A stretch of DNA of 64,000 nucleotides from Paraspadella gotoi (GCA_051294375.1 CM119265.1:11719818-11783817); one strand, 5' to 3'; positions 48,308 through 59,380 are shown, counted from the stretch's first letter. Made by a program: numbers and translations. Notes: generated from the sequence alone by a model not told the origin.

Positions 48308-50407
48308 CACCATTTCAAAATCAACTTATTCCCCTTTCTCCTGTCCTTGCCTTCACCTTTCCTGAAATCTGACCACTGTCCTTTCTCAATTCTTAGTTGG
48401 AATCTCTCTCTCTCTATCCCCATTGTGAAAAATACAACTGTCAAATGCTGATGAAGACTCGAAAACAAGAGTCGAAACATGTCCAATACTTTGTAATAAA
48501 ATTGTTGTAAAAATACTAAAAACTTTTGTTTTCGAATCTGCTATCTTATTGAACAACGAAAAGAGAAAAATTACACAAAATTTTAATTAAAATATAAATC
48601 ATTTCTATCCTAGCATCCCACGTAAGTCCCTCCCCTAGCCCTAACCTCCGCTTCACGTCCAAGGCCAAGCATGAACCTTGAACCTATCAGCGCCCATAAA
48701 ACTTTTCCCATCTGTAACTTTCCAGTTGGGTATAACTACAACAACCTTGTTGATCGTAATACTAACTTTTACTTATTCAACCTGAATTACAACTACCTCA
48801 AATGTTAAAACTAAACACTAACCCTTAACCTAAATTTGGTAAAATTGCTATAACTAGAACATTAGTTTCAGTTCATTAACAAAATTATTATTTTCTATGC
48901 GATATCGCATAAAATCTGGATAGTGGATATCATTTGAATAATTATATCTTTGTTGTAACAATTTCATTATATGATTAAAAAATTTTATGAATTTGTTTTA
49001 AAGATGAATCTTTAAAAAAAACTTTTTAGAAATAGGTCACAATAGTTTGTAATGCTTTTAATTATAAAAAAATCAATTAACTATGTTAATTAACTTGAAA
49101 ACCATTTAAAATTATCAAATTTTTTTATGATCATGATTAAATATGTAATCCTTAAAAAATTAGTAAATTATCATTTGAAAATACTAAAAAAGACAATTTG
49201 GAAAATTTAGTTTTTAATACCCCTGGCTTAAGCCCTAAACTAATATTTTTTGTGAATGAATGTTTTAAAAATAGTTAAATATGATAAATTAAAAGCAGTT
49301 CATTAGTAATTAACTGGATTAATGATAATTATATTAAAAAATTTACTGAAAAAAGCTAAAAATACTCATAAAAGGTGAATTTCATATTTTGGCTCTTTAA
49401 CACCCCTGGCTCGGGCGAAAAAAGTTTTTTTTTTTAAATAAAACTTTTTTAGTTAAAAGGAGCTTGGAAAAACGAACAGAATGACACCGAGACTGGTTTG
49501 TTTATTTAAAACATTGTCGGATTCAAATGTGTCTACTATCGTTCCACTCCTAAAATTCAAAAGGAGACACACAACACCTTCGCCACGGCGCCAGATCGAC
49601 CCAGTTCCTCCAATCGCCTGGCGGATCTTGCATAAAGCGTTGGATCGCTGTGAGGCAGCCAGTCGATCAGATCGCCTGATAATTAAAGATAATTTATTTT
49701 CAGTTTAAGGAATAAATTATAAATTATAACATACAAGAAAACCTTTTTTTTATCTAATACTTTGTAAGACTTACTCGAATCGTAAACGACGTCGCCCGTG
49801 AAGAGGAAACGGTCGCTAGACTCGTCGAGCAGCGCGACGGATCCCGGGGAATGACCGGGAACGTGGAGAACGCGGAGGCGACGGTCGCCGAGGTCGATAA
49901 CATCGTTTTCGGACAACGTCCTCGTCACCTGAAGGATCCAAAAATCTCGATTTTGACGAACTCTTTCCAAATAGAGCACACCTCGGTCGGTCGAACGGAG
50001 TAGTCCTTGTGTCCCCAATTGGGATAAGGCTTGACGGCGATTTCATCGTCGCTCAAGTAGGACACAGTCTTTCGATTGTCGCCCAGAATGAGGGACTCCG
50101 CCTCGGCTGAGTGGATCGCCACCTCGTCAAAATAACGAAGGCCTTGGAAAGAGGAAAACATCCACGCCGATTATTAGTTTCTCAAGACAGACCTCCTGGA
50201 GGCTATTTAATTCACTTATAACCTCCGGTGTGGTCAAAGTGAATATGCGAGGCGACGGCCAGGACGGGCTTCTTCGACGGATCGATCAATCCGGCGCGCT
50301 TCATATACTCGGCGACATTGTGAACTCCGATGCCGGCGTCGACGACGAGGTCGCGGTCTTGTCCGGATACCAACCAGATATTGGCTCTGTTCCACGACTC
50401 GTAGTAC
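47205..50407 (-). CDS. MBLAC2: MBLAC2-like metallo-beta-lactamase-fold hydrolase, first exon missing
   Basis: Metallo-beta-lactamase-fold proteins bind two metals; the vertebrate ortholog is reported as an acyl-CoA thioesterase. Five exons in phase: 50407-50223, 50142-49982, 49928-49775, 49675-49578 and 47279-47205. All metal ligands are visible: SHIHFDHTGG (HxHxDH), HVPGHSPGS, FTGDVVYD and AGHGNP. MBLAC2-specific text includes YYESWNRANIWLV, GDNRKTVSYLSDDE and SDLIDWLPHSD. About 223 residues are visible against 279 in human. The N-terminal exon (about 22 residues) must end in phase 2; I did not find it between 50408 and 64000. The last exon can stop at TGA (47207-47205) or use an internal GTGAGT donor (exon end 47209), so the C-terminus is uncertain. 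Intron 4 (2.3 kb) contains a large foldback element. Confidence 0.88.
48178..48214 (-). ncRNA. Hammerhead ribozyme motif, one core change
   Basis: Minus strand: TTGATGA (first C to T), stem II GACTC/GAGTC, GAAA, CATGTC. Confidence 0.45.
48448..48483 (+). ncRNA. Hammerhead ribozyme motif, intact core
   Basis: CTGATGA, stem II GACTC-(8-nt loop)-GAGTC, GAAA, a minimal stem III and the GTC cleavage triplet, then CAATAC. This is the best example in the window. Very short stem III is typical of Penelope-associated hammerheads. Confidence 0.65.
48570..48950. other. Interior of the foldback element, no gene
   Basis: Contains CCCTAACCT-like text and AT-rich DNA only. Confidence 0.4.
49578..49675 (-). 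CDS. MBLAC2: MBLAC2-like fourth visible exon
   Basis: SDLIDWLPHSDPTLYARSAR ... GAVAK. Acceptor TTATCAG, donor GTGTTG. Confidence 0.85.
49775..49928 (-). CDS. MBLAC2: MBLAC2-like third visible exon
   Basis: VTRTLSENDVIDLGDRRLRV, HVPGHSPGS and FLFTGDVVYDS. Donor GTAAGTC, phase 1. Confidence 0.9.
49982..50142 (-). CDS. MBLAC2: MBLAC2-like second visible exon
   Basis: LRYFDEVAIHSAEAESLILG ... DYSVRPTE. Donor GTGTGC. Confidence 0.88.
50223..50407 (-). CDS. MBLAC2: MBLAC2-like exon with HxHxDH
   Basis: YYESWNRANIWLVSGQDRDL ... LAVASHIHFDHTGG. Acceptor TTCTCACAG, donor GTTATA, phase 2 in and phase 1 out. Confidence 0.9.
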
Positions 50408-50464
50408 CTGTGAGAAACGGAAGGAAAAAGTGAGAGAAAGAGAGATATAGCTCCACGTACGATC

Positions 50465-51185
50465 TAAGTAGGAGTCTACGTCGTTCTTAGAAATCGAAAG
50501 GAAGACTTTTTCAATGGAGATTTTCGTTAAAATCTGACTACCAAATAATGTCAAGCCCCTGGGAAAAATTTAGGTAAAAAATAGATGTAAAAACAGTCGA
50601 TTCCGATACTGTACTCTGAAGGGCTCGCATTTTTTTCTCTTGACAAATAACCATCATTTTGACATCGAACCATTCGATTCAAATGTACTGGTCCGCTCCG
50701 GGAAAATATTTTTTGACGCAATTTTTATATTAAAATAAAGGATTTCTCAACTTCAATACAATGTCAACGCATTTAAGGTATGTTGTCATTTTACAATAAA
50801 CTTCAAATTCAGGAATCCGATAGCAATATGTCTGAAGGGCTCTCAAAATTTTCTTTACATTTCATTTGGTTATTTTAATATGATACGATCATGTTAAAGT
50901 GAATTAGTCCATTTTGGTGAAATTTGTATTTAAAGTAAAAGTAAAAGAGGAGCTAACATCGAAATTCTAAGAGTTTTCAACCGGGAGTCAGATTCGGAAA
51001 AAATCATTTGTGGCGAAAATCTTCCAAAGAAGGGGTGGATTTCGAAGTTTTGGTTAATATTTTCTATATTTATGCTCGGATTTTTTTGAAACTTAAAAAT
51101 AGCAATATTGCCATCATTCTACATTGGCGGTCAAAGAATATATTAAAAAACCTCTGACTTTTTTCGTCAGAGCTTAGTCCTAAGA
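50465..51185 (+). repeat. Repeat family R1
   Basis: Starts GGAGTCTACGTCGTTCTTAG and ends with the hairpin CTCTGACTTTTTTCGTCAGA then GCTTAGTCCTAA. Inverted relative to 185-1390. It begins about 60 bp upstream of the first visible MBLAC2-like exon. Confidence 0.75.
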
Positions 51186-51534
51186 TAATGATTTCTGAAC
51201 TTAAGGCCTGGGATCATTCAAACAAGAATTGCATAAAGCTTTGTACAATCTATCATTATGTAGAGAAAACATTCGTTTTAGGCGAGGGGGGATCAGGATT
51301 CCGGGTTTTCACGCTTTTTTTGGTCACCGCCTGAAAACCGCCTGAAGACCAAATTAAATATTATAAAAATTGTTAGATTTCGAAAGCGGGGGGTCTTGGG
51401 AAGCCCGTGCCAGTGGAGCACTCAAAAAATTCGGTCATCTTGATATGGTACGATGGACCCAAAGTGGACTGGTTTTTACGGCGTTTTCGCTTTCGTAACT
51501 TGAACTTACTCATTCTCCTAGACTAGACTAAATA
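51186..51534. other. Unique-looking flank, no gene
   Basis: No ORF or repeat recognised. Confidence 0.4.
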
Positions 51535-52494
51535 CATGGGTATGGTTACACAGTCAGATAGATTCGTTACTTGTCTAAATCAGGGTATCTAATTTTTTTT
51601 AAAAAATTACCAAGCTTGCTTGTTTAATTTAACAATCCTGTTAACTAGTTTTTCGGGCATTAATTCCCGCGTGTCGCCAGTCTTAATTAGTTCTTTTAAA
51701 CTGACTGAGAGATCAATTACTGCGTTGTCTTGTTTCTGGGTGGAGCACTCGAAAAATTTACGTGTTTTTAATATGAAATAAGAGTAAATCCTTGACTTTT
51801 GTTGGCTCTGGGACTCTTTACACGGCCCTATATGCGCATAACTTACGTTACCGCCAGAACCAAACCGAGAGCCATGGCACTTCGTCGAGCCAGCCCCGTT
51901 TCACGAATCAGAGGTGTTGATTTTTCGTGTTTATTAACATTATTCCCGCCCGATTTTTTAAATTTTTTTTCAAAAAACTATACTAATTATTGTAAAAAGA
52001 AGCTTCAGCCAGATTTGAACCGGAAACCTTTTCGTAACATTGAAATCCGGCGCGCTAAGCACTTGGCCAAATGATTTTCAAAAAAAATTAGTACAAATTA
52101 AATTATATAAAGCTGTAGGTTCGCTTTTAATTTTTGGGGGAAACAAAAAATTCAACGTTCGAAGGCAGAGATTTTGACATCCGAGTCCCAAGTTTCCTGA
52201 TTCGTGACGGAACGTCGCAACGACGACGATTGATACGAAGAAGAAAGCGAATATCTGGCTTATTTTTAATGTTTGAAATTGAGGAAAAGTCAAAGCTGCG
52301 ACGTTGAACATTTTCACGTTGCTTTTAAGGTGTTTTATTAAGTGTTTTTAACCAGTTGCTTATTGTGAAACAACTGAAACTGTTTCTATACATGGTCGCC
52401 TATTGTATCAATAATAATAAATAGGCTATGATTAAGAGAATGAAAGAATGAAATCGTTTTGAAAAAAGAATAATTTAAGTTTTCGATTTGCATA

Positions 52495-53220
52495 AAAACA
52501 AGTTTGAGCAAACAATGTCGGATCTGCCTACAATAATTAAGAAGTAATAAGCTAATATGATGATAATTCTTGGTAATGTTTTCTGACTTTCAATTTTTGA
52601 TCTTAACAGATCATAACACGTTGTAACGTAAACAAGTTTGAGCAAACAATGTCGGATCTGCCCACAATCATTAACGGTAATTAATTAATAATTAATTTAA
52701 GTTAATTAATTAATTAAGCATTAATTATTTTGATCCGAAAGTTTGTTTTGATTGATTAATTAAGGAAAAAAAAGCATAATCAATTAGTGAAACACTTTTT
52801 TTGATTTTTTCCATTTAAACTAATTTCCACTCAAACGATTCCATCGAAACTTGATTTCCAGCTTAATCACACACTTTTCTACCCAAATACAAAATTTCAA
52901 GTCAATCGCCCCATTCACTCATGAGTAATTGGTGTTCAAATAGTGAAATTTTTTTCCCATTTAAACTCATTTCCACTTGGACGATTTCATCGAAACTTCA
53001 TATCCAGCTCAATCACACACTTCCCTACCCACACACAAAATTTCATTCCAATCCATCCATCCAATCACGAGTAATTGGTATTTTTTGCTAAGGTGGGACG
53101 GATGGACAGACAAACGAACATCGTTTTTTTTTGCATAATTTATTATAATTCGATGTTCTAACATGATATAAGTGAATGTCCGACAAGATTGAGGGACTGA
53201 AAGCAGATCAGACTAAAAAG
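52495..53220 (+). mobile_element. Element N, two starts and one end (in copy 1)
   Basis: 5' ends at about 52498 and 52632 (CAAGTTTGAGCAAACAATGT). The single decayed 3' end is near 53200-53220 (GAAAGCAGATCAGACTAAAA). Confidence 0.6.
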
Positions 53221-53270
53221 AAAAGAAAAACCAAAATTTATATTGAGGTTTTTGAATTTTTTTTATTAAA

Positions 53271-53347
53271 TAACGAGATGGCCGAGTGGTTAAAAACTAA
53301 GACTTGGACGCAGAATGGAATGGTAGGATTCGAATCCCACTCAAGGT
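53271..53347 (+). repeat. tRNA-like SINE head (copy 1)
   Basis: GATGGCCGAGTGGTTAAAA contains a perfect A box and GGATTCGAATCCC a near B box (one stem mismatch). The acceptor stem does not pair, so a tRNA pseudogene or SINE head. Its partner is 57083-57161, which has an extra A in the B box. Confidence 0.55.
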
Positions 53348-53883
53348 AAACTTTTACAATAAACTGCTATGTCCCAAAAGTGGTCGTAGAGCAATGGCTT
53401 ACCGAAGGGGGAATAGCCATATGAGTACTCGAAAACAAGACAAAATCTCCCTTTGAAATTATCATTTGTACTCGAGTTACAGAGCTTGCCGTCTCAGAAA
53501 TTCTAGACGGATGCTACTGTACTTTTGTTATTTTTAGAAAATTTGGATGTTTCGTAAAACTGCAGCGTTTTGACCGGGAGTCACGACTAAGTTAAAAACA
53601 GTCGATACAGTTTTCGAGATCCATCAACTATTTGCCCAAAAGTTAACAGGCTTCATAATACAAATACTGAAAACGCTGTCTCAATCGGATCATCCTCAAA
53701 AGACCCCGAGCGGACTCCAAAGTTGCCGCTTTGCGCTCGTCCGCCGCGATGGCCATCGCGAATCTATGACGGCCCATTAGAGATCGTTTCTCGAGGCGCC
53801 GTTCTTTCGCCTCGACTTCGCGGGCCGACTAGAAGTCTCCACTGACCGTTTCAAGCCCTTCGTCGACGACTAAGAAAAAAATG

Positions 53884-53917
53884 GACATGTTTCGATTCTA
53901 ATTCAAGTCTTCATCAG
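53884..53917 (-). ncRNA. Hammerhead ribozyme motif (copy 1)
   Basis: Minus strand: CTGATGA, imperfect stem II (GACTT/GAATC), GAAA, CATGTC. Confidence 0.5.
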
Positions 53918-53995
53918 CGTTATTTTTGTTGTGAATTTAATCTACAGTTTGTGCAAAAAAAATTAAATTTAAAAAAAAATTAAGATTAAATGTAC

Positions 53996-54410
53996 GTTAA
54001 AAAGAAAGATAGGTTAATGGCAAGTTAGGGTTAATGGCAAGTTAGGGTTTATGGCAAGTTAGGGTTTATGGAAGTTAGGGTTTAATGGGGGCAAGTTAGG
54101 GATAGGGGTAAATGAGGGTTAAGAGTAAATTAGGGGTAAATTAGGGTTGAGGTAAATTAGGGTAGGGGGTAAATTAGGGTTGGGGGTAAATTAGGGTTGG
54201 GTAAATTAGGGTTGGGGGTAAATTAGGTTGGGGGTAAATTAGGGTTGGGGGTAAATTAGGGTTAGGGTAAATTAGGGTTGGGTAAATTAGGGTTAAGTAG
54301 GGTAATATTAAGGGTTAGGAGTAATTAGGGTTAAGGGTAAATTAGGGTTAAGGGTAAAATTAGGGTTAAGGGTAAATTAGGGTTAAAGATAAATTACGGA
54401 AAGGGGCAAG
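53996..54410 (+). repeat. Telomere-like minisatellite (copy 1)
   Basis: 14-17-bp units such as GTAAATTAGGGTTGGG and GGCAAGTTAGGGTTAAT. Nearly every unit contains TTAGGG. Irregular, so not a true telomere. Confidence 0.9.
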
Positions 54411-54419
54411 TTTCCTGCA

Positions 54420-54660
54420 TTTTCAGCCCCCTCCATCGCCATCTTGGTTCTAATTTTCCACGCCGCCGCCGTTGCCTATACCTGGGGCTTGGGGGTGCGA
54501 AGCTCATTTTCCCGCTCTTAAAAAAGAATACTAGCCTGGGCGTTGCATCACCGCCCCTCCCGCCGAGGACTTTATTGGCAATGTAAACAATGTCGGATTT
54601 GTGATAATTTAGCGGTAATCAGCTAAACGGATTATAATCACAATTGTAAAGTCCAGACGA
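54420..54660 (+). repeat. GC-rich repeat module G (copy 1)
   Basis: CCATCGCCATCTTGGTTCTA ... CTGGGGCTTGGGGGTGCGA ... CCGAGGACTTTATTGGCAAT. Repeated at 58255-58500 and, diverged, at 59885-59980. Confidence 0.65.
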
Positions 54661-54681
54661 CCGTAACTCAGATGCTCTTTT

Positions 54682-54706
54682 NNNNNNNNNNNNNNNNNNN
54701 NNNNNN
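54682..54706. other. Assembly gap (25 N)
   Basis: Run of N directly at the right edge of duplication copy 1. Confidence 1.
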
Positions 54707-55340
54707 AAAGAGAGAGATTCCAGTTGGTTGCTGTGATCGCAACAGGAACGGGGTCCGGAGACGGTAAGGTTGGGCCGCCTTATCGATCATTTTTCAGGTG
54801 AGGGTGAAGACCAGATCACGTGGACCTTCCAGGGCGCGGCTCCGCAAGGGCGTGGCTTGGCGGAGGGGGGTGTATCTGTGTTGGGCCGCGGCGGTTCCCA
54901 CTTCGCAGTTTTGGATCGAAAATGCAAGCTTCTTCCCTGCGGTCCTAGGATGGCGGGCCTGGACGCAATCACGTCGAGAATTGGGAGAAGAAAATTCTAA
55001 CACTTTTTTACCGCGGTTTCCGCGCGCGCCCAAATTGTAGAAACGCGTTGGTCGTCGTATTATTGTGATGCATTGATCTGAAAAACGGACGGCCAACCGG
55101 TTTCAAAACCCAGTGAGGTTATTTTTAGCTTACGATGGCAGCGAATTTTTAACTTGTTTTTAAATTGTTTTAATAATGTTTTTAACCCTGTTTTTAACAT
55201 GGTTTACATTTGTTTTATTATGTTTTAAAACGTTTATTTTCGGCCTTTTTAATTGATATTAATACATGTTATTTTAACGCCTGCACTAACCTTCGAATCG
55301 GGCCGAGAAAAATTGGTTATTTGAGCTACAAGACAAACAA
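54707..55340. other. Spacer between duplication copies
   Basis: GC-rich 54720-55110 with overlapping ORFs on both strands, none recognised and none with convincing codon use; then AT-rich. Confidence 0.4.
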
Positions 55341-57082
55341 CATGGCTATGGTTACACAGTCAGATAGATTCGTTACTTGTCTAAATCAGGGTATCTAATT
55401 TTTTTTAAAAAATTACCAAGCTTGCTTGTTTAATTTAACAATCCTGTTAACTAGTTTTTCGGGCATTAATTCCCGCGTGTCGCCAGTCTTAATTAGTTCT
55501 TTTAAAACTGACTGAGAGATCAATTACTGCGTTGTCTTGTTTCTGGGTGGAGCACTCGAAAAATTTACGTGTTTTTAATATGAAATAAGAGTAAATCCTT
55601 GACTTTTGTTGGCTCTGGGACTCTTTACACGGCCCTATATGCGCATATAACTTACGTTACCGCAGAACCAAACCGAGAGCCATGGCACTTCGTCGAGCCA
55701 GCCCCGTTTTCACGAATCAGAGGTGTTGATTTTTCGTGTTTATTAACATTATTCCCGCCCGATTTTTTAAATTTTTTTTCAAAAAAACTATACTAATTAT
55801 TGTAAAAAGAAGCTTCAGCCAGATTTGAACCGGAAACCTTTTCGTACATTGAAATCCGGCGCGCTAAGCACTTGGCCAAATGATTTTTCAAAAAAAAATT
55901 AGTACAAAATTAAATTATATAAAGCTGTAGGTTCGCTTTTAATTTTTGGGGGAAACAAAAAATTCAACGTTCGAAGGCAGATTTTGACATCCGAGTCCCA
56001 AGTTTCCTGATTCGTGACGGAACGTCGCAACGACGACGATTGATACAAGAAGAAGAAAGCGAATATCTGGCTTATTTTTAATGTTTGAAATTGAGGAAAA
56101 GTCAAAGCTGCGACGTTGAACATTTTCACGTTGCTTTTAAGGTGTTTTATTAAGTGTTTTTAACCAGTTGCTTATTGTGAAACAACTGAAACTGTTTCTA
56201 TACATGGTCGCCTATTGTATCAATAATAATAAATAGGCTATGATTAAGAGAATGAAAGAATGAAATCGTTTTGAAAAAAGAATAATTTAAGTTTTCGATT
56301 TGCATAAAAACAAGTTTGAGCAAACAATGTCGGATCTGCCTACAATAATTAAGAAGTAATAAGCTAATATGATGATAATTCTTGGTAATGTTTTCTGACT
56401 TTCAATTTTTGATCTTAACAGATCATAAACACGTTGTAACGTAAACAAGTTTGAGCAAACAATGTCGGATCTGCCCACAATCATTAACGGTAATTAATTA
56501 ATAATTAATTTAAGTTAATTAATTAATTAAGCATTAATTATTTTGATCCGAAAGTTTGTTTTGATTGATTAATTAAGGAAAAAAAGCATAATCAATTAGT
56601 GAAACACTTTTTTTGATTTTTTCCATTTAAACTAATTTCCACTCAAACGATTCCATCGAAACTTGATTTCCAGCTTAATCACACACTTTTCTACCCAAAT
56701 ACAAAATTTCAAGTCAATCGCCCCATTCACTCATGAGTAATTGGTGTTTCAAATAGTGAAATTTTTTTCCCATTTAAACTCATTTCCACTGGACGATTTC
56801 ATCGAAACTTCATATCCAGCTCAATCACACACTTCCCTACCCACACACAAAAATTTCATTCCAATCCATCCATCCAATCACGAGTAATTGGTATTTTTTG
56901 CTAAGGTGGGACGGATGGACAAGACAACGAACATCGTTTTTTTTTGCATAATTTATTATAATTCGATGTTCTAACATGATATAAGTGAATGTCCGACAAG
57001 ATTGAGGGACTGAAAGCAGATCAGACTAAAAAGAAAAGAAAAACCAAAATTTATATTGAGGTTTTTGAATTTTTTTTATAAA

Positions 57083-57161
57083 TAACGAGATGGCCGAGTG
57101 GTTAAAAACTAAGACTTGGACGCAGAATGGAATGGTAGGATTCGAAATCCCACTCAAGGTA
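57083..57161 (+). repeat. tRNA-like SINE head (copy 2)
   Basis: Same A box as 53271-53347. The B box is interrupted by one extra A. Confidence 0.5.
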
Positions 57162-57700
57162 AACTTTTACAATAAACTGCTATGTCCCAAAAGTGGTCGT
57201 AGAGCAATGGCTTACCGAAGGGGAATAGCCATATGAGTACTCGAAAACAAGACAAAATCTCCCTTTGAAATTATCATTTGTACTCGAGTTACAGAGCTTG
57301 CCGTCTCAGAAATTCTAGACGGATGCTACTGTACTTTTGTTATTTTTAGAAAATTTGGATGTTTCGTAAAACTGCAGGCGTTTTGACGCGGGAGTCACGA
57401 CTAAGTTAAAAACAGTCGATACAGTTTTCGAGGATCCATCAACTATTTGCCCAAAAGTTAACAGGCTTCATAATACAAATACTGAAAACGCTGTCTCAAT
57501 CGGATCATCCTCAAAAGACCCCGAGCGGACTCCAAGTTGCCGCTTTGCGCCTCGTCCGCCGCGATGGCCATCGCGAATCTATGACGGCCCATTAGAGATC
57601 GTTTTCTCGAGGCGCCGTTCTTTCGCCTCGACTTCGCGGGCCGACTAGAAGTCTCCACTGACCGTTTCAAGCCCTTCGTCGACGACTAAGAAAAAAATTG

Positions 57701-57734
57701 GACATGTTTCGATTCTAATTCAAGTCTTCATCAG
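57701..57734 (-). ncRNA. Hammerhead ribozyme motif (copy 2)
   Basis: Identical core to 53884-53917. Confidence 0.5.
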
Positions 57735-57829
57735 CGTTATTTTTGTTGTGAATTTAATCTACAGTTTGTGCAAAAAAAATTAAATTTAAAAAAAATTAAG
57801 ATTAAATGTGACGTTAAAAAGAAAGATAG

Positions 57830-58245
57830 GTTAATGGCAAGTTAGGGTTATATGGCAAGTTAGGGTAATGGCAAGTTAGGGTTAATGGCAAGTTAGGGTT
57901 TATGGCAAGTTAGGGTTTATGGCAAGTTAGGGTTTAATGGGCAAGTTAGGGATAGGGGTAAATGAGGGTTAAGAGTAAATTAGGGGTAAATTAGGGTTGA
58001 GTGTAAATTAGGGTAGGGGGTAAATTAGGGTTGGGGCTAATTAGGGTTGGGTAAATTAGGGTTGGGTAAATTAAGGTTGGGGGTAAATTAGGGTTGGGGG
58101 TAAATTAGGGTTAAGGGTAAATTAGGGTGGGGTAAATTAGGGTTAAGGGTAAATTAAGGTTAAGAGTAATTAGGGTTAAGGGTAAATTGGGTTAAGGGTA
58201 AATTAGGGTTAAGGGTAAATTAGGTTTAAGATAAATTACGGAAAG
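57830..58245 (+). repeat. Telomere-like minisatellite (copy 2)
   Basis: Same unit types as 53996-54410 but with a different unit order and count. Confidence 0.9.
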
Positions 58246-58525
58246 GGGCAAGTTTCCTGCATTTTCAGCCCCCTCCATCGCCATCTTGGTTCTAATTTTC
58301 CACGCCGCCGCCGTTGCCTATACCTGGGGCTTGGGGGTGCGAAGCTCATTTTCCCGCTCTTAAAAAAGAATACTAGCCTGGGCGTTGCATCACCGCCCCT
58401 CCCGCCGAGGACTTTATTGGCAATGTAAACAATGTCGGATTTGTGATAATTTAGCGCGGTAATCAGCTAAACGGATTATAATCACAATTGTAAAGTCCAG
58501 ACGACCGTAACTCAGATGCTCTTTT

Positions 58526-59080
58526 ATATAAGAGATATCAACGTTTGTCTCTTCTCTCTTTTTGCGGTCATTTCAGATTCTGCGTTGAAACGGGACTTAT
58601 TTAAAATAATAAACGTTTGTGGATGCTTAATGGACGCTTTGTGGTTTCTTCTACCATTAAATATCAAGACTCTAAATGGATAAGAAACTTATAAACTTTA
58701 ACGGGCGCCAGCGTCCCGGTCTTAGTCGGTCTTTAGTCCAGTTTCTCTCCCGACGTCTTCTCCCTCTCTGCGAGGTCGAGGATGGGGTTCTTTCACAATT
58801 CTTTATGATCTTTACAGTTTATTAAAGAGCAAAATAAATTGTAATAAATTTTTAAATAAATTTATAAAAATATTTATAAATCAATTGATCAATAAGTCAA
58901 CGGATTAGACAATTAATATTTTATAATTTAAAAAAAATTTTATCAAATATAATATTTTAAATTATTTAGATTTGCATGATTTTTTTAATTTTTATAATTT
59001 TTCTACTTGCATTACTTTTTCAACTTGCAAAATTTTTTTAACTTGTATACCTTTTTAAAAAAAATTTAAGCAAAAGTAAC
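58526..59080. other. No gene recognised
   Basis: Short GC patch at 58700-58780, otherwise AT-rich. Confidence 0.4.
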
Positions 59081-59380
59081 GTTTGATTTTTTCCATTTAA
59101 ACTCAATTCCGCGATTCCATCGAAACTATATTCAATTTAATCTTATAATTTTCTACCTATTCACAAAAATGTATTTCAATCAATTTATCTAATCACGAGT
59201 AATTGGAGTTTTTTGTTAGTAGAACGGACAAATAGACAGATGGACATCATTTTTTTGCATAATTTATTATAATTCAAGATTCTGATATGATAAAAAGGAT
59301 ATACAAAAAAAAATTTTGGGTAGGACTAATAAAGTGGATTATAAAATCGGAATCTGCTAGAAGCTGATCCGACTAAAAAT
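59080..59380 (+). mobile_element. Element N 3' fragment, diverged
   Basis: TTTCCATTTAAACTCA, CGATTCCATCGAAACTA, ATCACGAGTAATTGGAGTTT and GAAGCTGATCCGACTAAAAA are present. Older than the other copies by divergence. Confidence 0.65.

Larger units (their letters stand above)
47350..49496. mobile_element. Foldback element with long inverted arms in the MBLAC2-like intron
   Basis: GGTGTCATTCTGTTCGTTTT then CCAAGCTC at the left is mirrored at the right end. Inner pairs include GCCCGAGCCAGGGGTGTT and GTTTTTAGCTTAAGCC-like text, so arms are at least 550 bp (47350-48000 and 48950-49496). The terminal words also occur at 44085 and 38490. The interior (48110-48570) holds two opposed hammerhead motifs. 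Confidence 0.75.
51535..54681 (+). repeat. Direct duplication, copy 1
   Basis: Near-identical to 55341-58525, differing mainly by single-base indels. Contains a tRNA-like head, element N parts, a hammerhead motif and a TTAGGG-bearing minisatellite. It ends exactly at a 25-N gap. Confidence 0.92.
55341..58525 (+). repeat. Direct duplication, copy 2
   Basis: Second copy of 51535-54681. Element N parts are at 56310-57030, the hammerhead at 57701-57734 and the telomere-like array at 57830-58245. A minus-strand ORF 57458-57670 is open here but shifted by an indel in copy 1, so its coding status is doubtful. Confidence 0.92.

Noticed and set aside
53271-53347. tRNA-Ser/Leu gene
   Set aside because: A and B boxes are present, but acceptor ends do not pair, the T stem has a mismatch and the other copy has an inserted base.
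53996-54410. True chromosome end (telomere)
   Set aside because: Units are irregular and 14-17 bp, and unique and repeat sequence continues on both sides.
54720-55110. Overlapping GC-rich ORFs between the duplication copies
   Set aside because: Four overlapping frames on both strands are open, as expected of GC-rich DNA; none has known motifs.
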